A DNA stretch of 35,094 nucleotides from Sphingorhabdus sp. EL138 (GTDB taxonomy: Bacteria; Pseudomonadota; Alphaproteobacteria; Sphingomonadales; Sphingomonadaceae): contig NZ_CAMCWY010000026.1 of NCBI RefSeq assembly GCF_945882965.1, positions 1 to 35,094 on the forward strand, given 5' to 3'. The translations under genes were made by a program, and so were the position numbers. The notes beneath the pieces are model-generated. The model saw nothing but the letters and a program-made list of their open reading frames with translations. It ran no database searches and was not told the DNA's origin. Positions 32,824 to 35,094 of the stretch are shown here, one piece after another (position 1 is the first letter of the stretch; each line of letters starts with the position of its first letter).

Positions 32824-34811
32824 ATCCACAAGATGCGCGGCGTCCCAAGGTCGATGGAACTGTCGACCTTGCGGGTAACGACAGCTTTGTTGAAAATATT
32901 CTCTACCCGGCCCGTCAAGGCGATCTGAGGCGTTATCGGAACTTGCGCAAAACCATCAAATGTCAACGCGGAGGGTAATATGTTGCTTTCCAAATCATCC
33001 TCAAACTGCGCGCTGATATAGCGGGCGGTTGCAGAGAACACTGCGCCTGCATTTGGCGTCCAAAGCAATGTTGCGTTTGCGGCATGACGCGGGCTTTGCG
33101 CTGGGGACAGGCCGTTAAGTGCCGACGCGCTGGCAGAAGCGCGCACTTTGCTATCGCTATAGGCGTAAGAGCCTGAAAGGGCGACTGTGCCCAAAACGGC
33201 TTCACCCGAAAGCTCAAGACCTTTGGCCACGACAGCATCGACATTGCCGCGTTGACGCAGATTGGGACCAATGGTGATATTGGCGATGGCGTCGTTCAGG
33301 CGGTTGTAAAATAGTGTCGCGCCAACGGAGATACCATTGGCCGGTCGCAGATCAATGCCCGCCTCAACACCGCGCAGCTGCTCTACCGCCAATGCGGCAT
33401 TGGCGCGGGTGGCGACGGGGAACACCGTAAAGGGCCGGTAAAGTTCATTCAGCGTTGGCAAGCGAAAGCCGGTATACGCCGCCGCGCGCAAGGCAAAGGC
33501 ATTACGCGCCGCAAAAAGCGCGCCAACCCGCGCGCTTGTCTCCCAGCTTGCCCGGTCGGCAAAATTGTCGTCGCGCACGACATTGCCATTTGCGCTGCGC
33601 TCGGCAAAAAAGCCGTTGCTTATTGTCCAGCGGTCGGCACGCAGGCCACCGGTCAACGTCAATGCACCGAGGTTCCAATCATTTTCGGCAAACACGCCAA
33701 AGGTCGCATTATGGCCGCCTGCGTTGCGGCGTGCGGTCACTAGCCCGGTGACTTGGCTATAGGCATCTTCAAACAATTCACCTTCGGCCAAGCGGACATC
33801 CGCGCCGATGCGAAATGAGTGGTTGCTGCCAACGGGCGGGCGGACTTCGATTTTGCCGCCAAGCCCTGTCGAGGGGGTATTGCGTTGGTCCAGCGTCTTG
33901 CGCAAGGACGTCGCGCTGATCACGATGTTGGTAAAATTGCGTGCCTGCACATAGGCCAATGCGTCGACTTGCCAGCGGCCTTGCGACACGATGCGGATGC
34001 TGGCGTCTTGCCCTTCGGAGCTGCTGTCCGCGCCGGCAAAGCGCAAGGTCCGATTGTCTTGGAATAGCAATCCGCGCAATTGCATCTCCACACCATCGGC
34101 CAAGGGGGCGACCGCGCGCAGACCAGTTGACCAGCTATCATAAGCGGCGCGCACATCGCCTGGCTGGCGCGTAGCGGCAGGTGCAGTGAAGAAGCCGTCA
34201 CTGCGGTCCCAGCGACCCGAAAGGCTAACAAATCCTGCGCCAAGATCGGTCGTGAGGCCCGCCGACAATTCGCTGGCATTGTCGCTGCCGTAAAAGGCCG
34301 AAAGGGAGGTGTCGGGCAAGTCGTCACGCCCGGCGCTGTTTAGCTCAATCGTGCCAGCCACTGCGCCTGCGCCAAAGGCACCATTGCCGCCGCCGCGTGT
34401 TACGCGGACGGAGGACAGGCGTTCCGGCGCGATAGCGCTAAACGGGATATAGCCGAAGAACGGGTCGGCTTGCGGCACGCCGTCGAGCAATATCAGCGTT
34501 CGGCTGGACGCATTGCCGCCAAGCGCGCGCAACGTTGCGCCTTGGGCGGATGGATTGGCCGAACGGCTGTCGGAACGGCGGAACTGCTGAAAACCCGCAA
34601 CATCGGCAAGGATGTTTTCGATTCGTCCCGATGCTTCACTGGTCAGGCGCGCGCGGTCGATTTCAACCGCGCCATAAGCGGGATCACTTTTGGTCTGATC
34701 CAAGCCATTACCTGTTACGACAATGATGGGTTCGGCAGCGTCTTGCGCATAAGCGGCAGGTGCACCAATGGCGATTGCCACGCATGAGGTTCGGGCAAAA
34801 AGGGTAAACAT
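32799..34811 (-). CDS. TonB-dependent outer-membrane receptor
   Basis: The 670-residue receptor imports a scarce ligand such as a metal chelate or cofactor through an outer-membrane barrel, driven by TonB. It has a signal peptide (MFTLFARTSCVAIAIGAPAAYA), a TonB-box-like EPIIVVTG, a plug domain (about 40-150, with NILADVAGFQQFRR, ATLRALGGNASSRTLILLDG and RVTRGGGNGAFGAGAVAGTI), and an aromatic-rich barrel. I chose ATG 34811 because AGGAA lies upstream and the signal peptide begins there; a start at 35051 would add 80 unrelated residues. The barrel ends ILWIGLKF followed by TTR and a stop shared with transposase-derived sequence. The last residues may therefore have been replaced by an insertion. 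The ligand cannot be inferred. Confidence 0.92.
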   Translation of the reverse strand: MFTLFARTSCVAIAIGAPAAYAQDAAEPIIVVTGNGLDQTKSDPAYGAVEIDRARLTSEASGRIENILADVAGFQQFRRSDSRSANPSAQGATLRALGGNASSRTLILLDGVPQADPFFGYIPFSAIAPERLSSVRVTRGGGNGAFGAGAVAGTIELNSAGRDDLPDTSLSAFYGSDNASELSAGLTTDLGAGFVSLSGRWDRSDGFFTAPAATRQPGDVRAAYDSWSTGLRAVAPLADGVEMQLRGLLFQDNRTLRFAGADSSSEGQDASIRIVSQGRWQVDALAYVQARNFTNIVISATSLRKTLDQRNTPSTGLGGKIEVRPPVGSNHSFRIGADVRLAEGELFEDAYSQVTGLVTARRNAGGHNATFGVFAENDWNLGALTLTGGLRADRWTISNGFFAERSANGNVVRDDNFADRASWETSARVGALFAARNAFALRAAAYTGFRLPTLNELYRPFTVFPVATRANAALAVEQLRGVEAGIDLRPANGISVGATLFYNRLNDAIANITIGPNLRQRGNVDAVVAKGLELSGEAVLGTVALSGSYAYSDSKVRASASASALNGLSPAQSPRHAANATLLWTPNAGAVFSATARYISAQFEDDLESNILPSALTFDGFAQVPITPQIALTGRVENIFNKAVVTRKVDSSIDLGTPRILWIGLKFTTR

Positions 34812-34958
34812 GTGCGTTCCTGATACATAAAGAAGACGGATATTAAGCGTTATCATGTCCATATATGCGCTGGCCGCTAATTTTGAACTGTAATAACCCA
34901 TGGTTGCAATAATGTAGCGATACGCGCAAGGCACGCTGACGGAATCAGGAGAAGATAT
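34812..34958. promoter_or_regulatory. Divergent promoter region between the TonB receptor gene and mmsA
   Basis: The 147 bases separate two genes transcribed away from each other, so both promoters should lie here. The AT-rich centre (34850-34915) contains candidate elements such as TTGAAC at 34883 for the right-hand gene and CATATA-like hexamers for the left-hand gene. None is a strong consensus match. No clear operator is seen. Confidence 0.4.
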
Positions 34959-35094
34959 ATGCGTCAAATCGATCATTTCATCAGCGGTGGTGCAGGCGCC
35001 AGCGCAACACGCTTTGGCGATATCATGGACCCCAATAATGGCGGCGTGCAAGCGCGTGTGGCAATGGGCGATGCAGCTGTGCTTGAACGTGCCG
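34959..35094 (+). CDS. mmsA: Methylmalonate-semialdehyde dehydrogenase (CoA-acylating), N-terminus only
   Basis: Only 45 codons are in the window. The peptide opens MRQIDHFISGG, then RFGDIMDPNNGGVQARV, the characteristic start of MmsA, the aldehyde dehydrogenase that converts methylmalonate semialdehyde to propionyl-CoA in valine and inositol breakdown. A good ribosome site (AGGAGAAG) precedes the ATG. The gene continues past the right edge. The catalytic residues are not visible. Confidence 0.85.
   Translation, partial: MRQIDHFISGGAGASATRFGDIMDPNNGGVQARVAMGDAAVLERA

Noticed and set aside
34812-35051. 80-residue N-terminal extension of the TonB receptor
   Set aside because: It would run through the divergent promoter and mmsA start, and it places the signal peptide internally. 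ATG 34811 has its own ribosome site.

Overview
The window looks like a chromosomal segment of a Gram-negative alphaproteobacterium, most likely a sphingomonad. Supporting signs are the moderate GC content, the TonB-dependent receptor, the NADP-type glutamate dehydrogenase, an mmsA start typical of that group, and a CcmI-type cytochrome c maturation protein. No tRNA, rRNA, CRISPR array, prophage or intact insertion sequence was seen.

Left part (1-11137, all minus strand): one tightly packed operon, read right to left. It encodes a secreted TPR-CHAT protease-like protein, a small exported protein of unknown function, a CHASE2 transmembrane adenylate cyclase, a TpsB outer-membrane transporter, and a TpsA haemagglutinin-type exoprotein that runs off the left edge. 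Adjacent genes overlap by 4 to 11 bases or lie 11 bases apart. The set looks like an adhesin secretion system coupled to an envelope cAMP sensor.

Centre (11411-27803): a large redox locus. A CcmI/NrfG-like haem-maturation TPR protein faces left. To its right a plus-strand operon encodes (1) a soluble flavoprotein fused to two cyclic-nucleotide-binding domains and four [4Fe-4S] sites, (2) a five-helix membrane cytochrome b with two H-x13-H pairs, (3) an FHA domain anchored to a periplasmic decaheme cytochrome, and (4) a CpdA-like class III cyclic-nucleotide phosphodiesterase. A minus-strand operon converges on it and encodes a membrane-anchored pentaheme c554-type cytochrome, a lipoprotein with two GlcG/HbpS-like domains, an outer-membrane beta-barrel, and a decaheme cytochrome fused to an LVIVD-repeat propeller. 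The two operons meet at overlapping stop codons. Together they contain 25 covalent haem motifs and every layer needed to move electrons between the cytoplasm and the cell surface. The locus contains no molybdenum reductase. I propose a cyclic-nucleotide-gated, phospho-signal-responsive transenvelope electron conduit. The CHASE2 cyclase next door could supply the cAMP, and a 20-base promoter motif is shared between the CHAT operon and the ccmI-like gene.

Right part (27930-35094): ordinary metabolism. It holds an acetolactate-synthase-like enzyme, an aldehyde dehydrogenase and gdhA in one minus-strand run. Next is an intergenic region with a tandem 25-base repeat and a decayed IS3-type transposase tail, then a TonB-dependent receptor, and divergently the start of mmsA.
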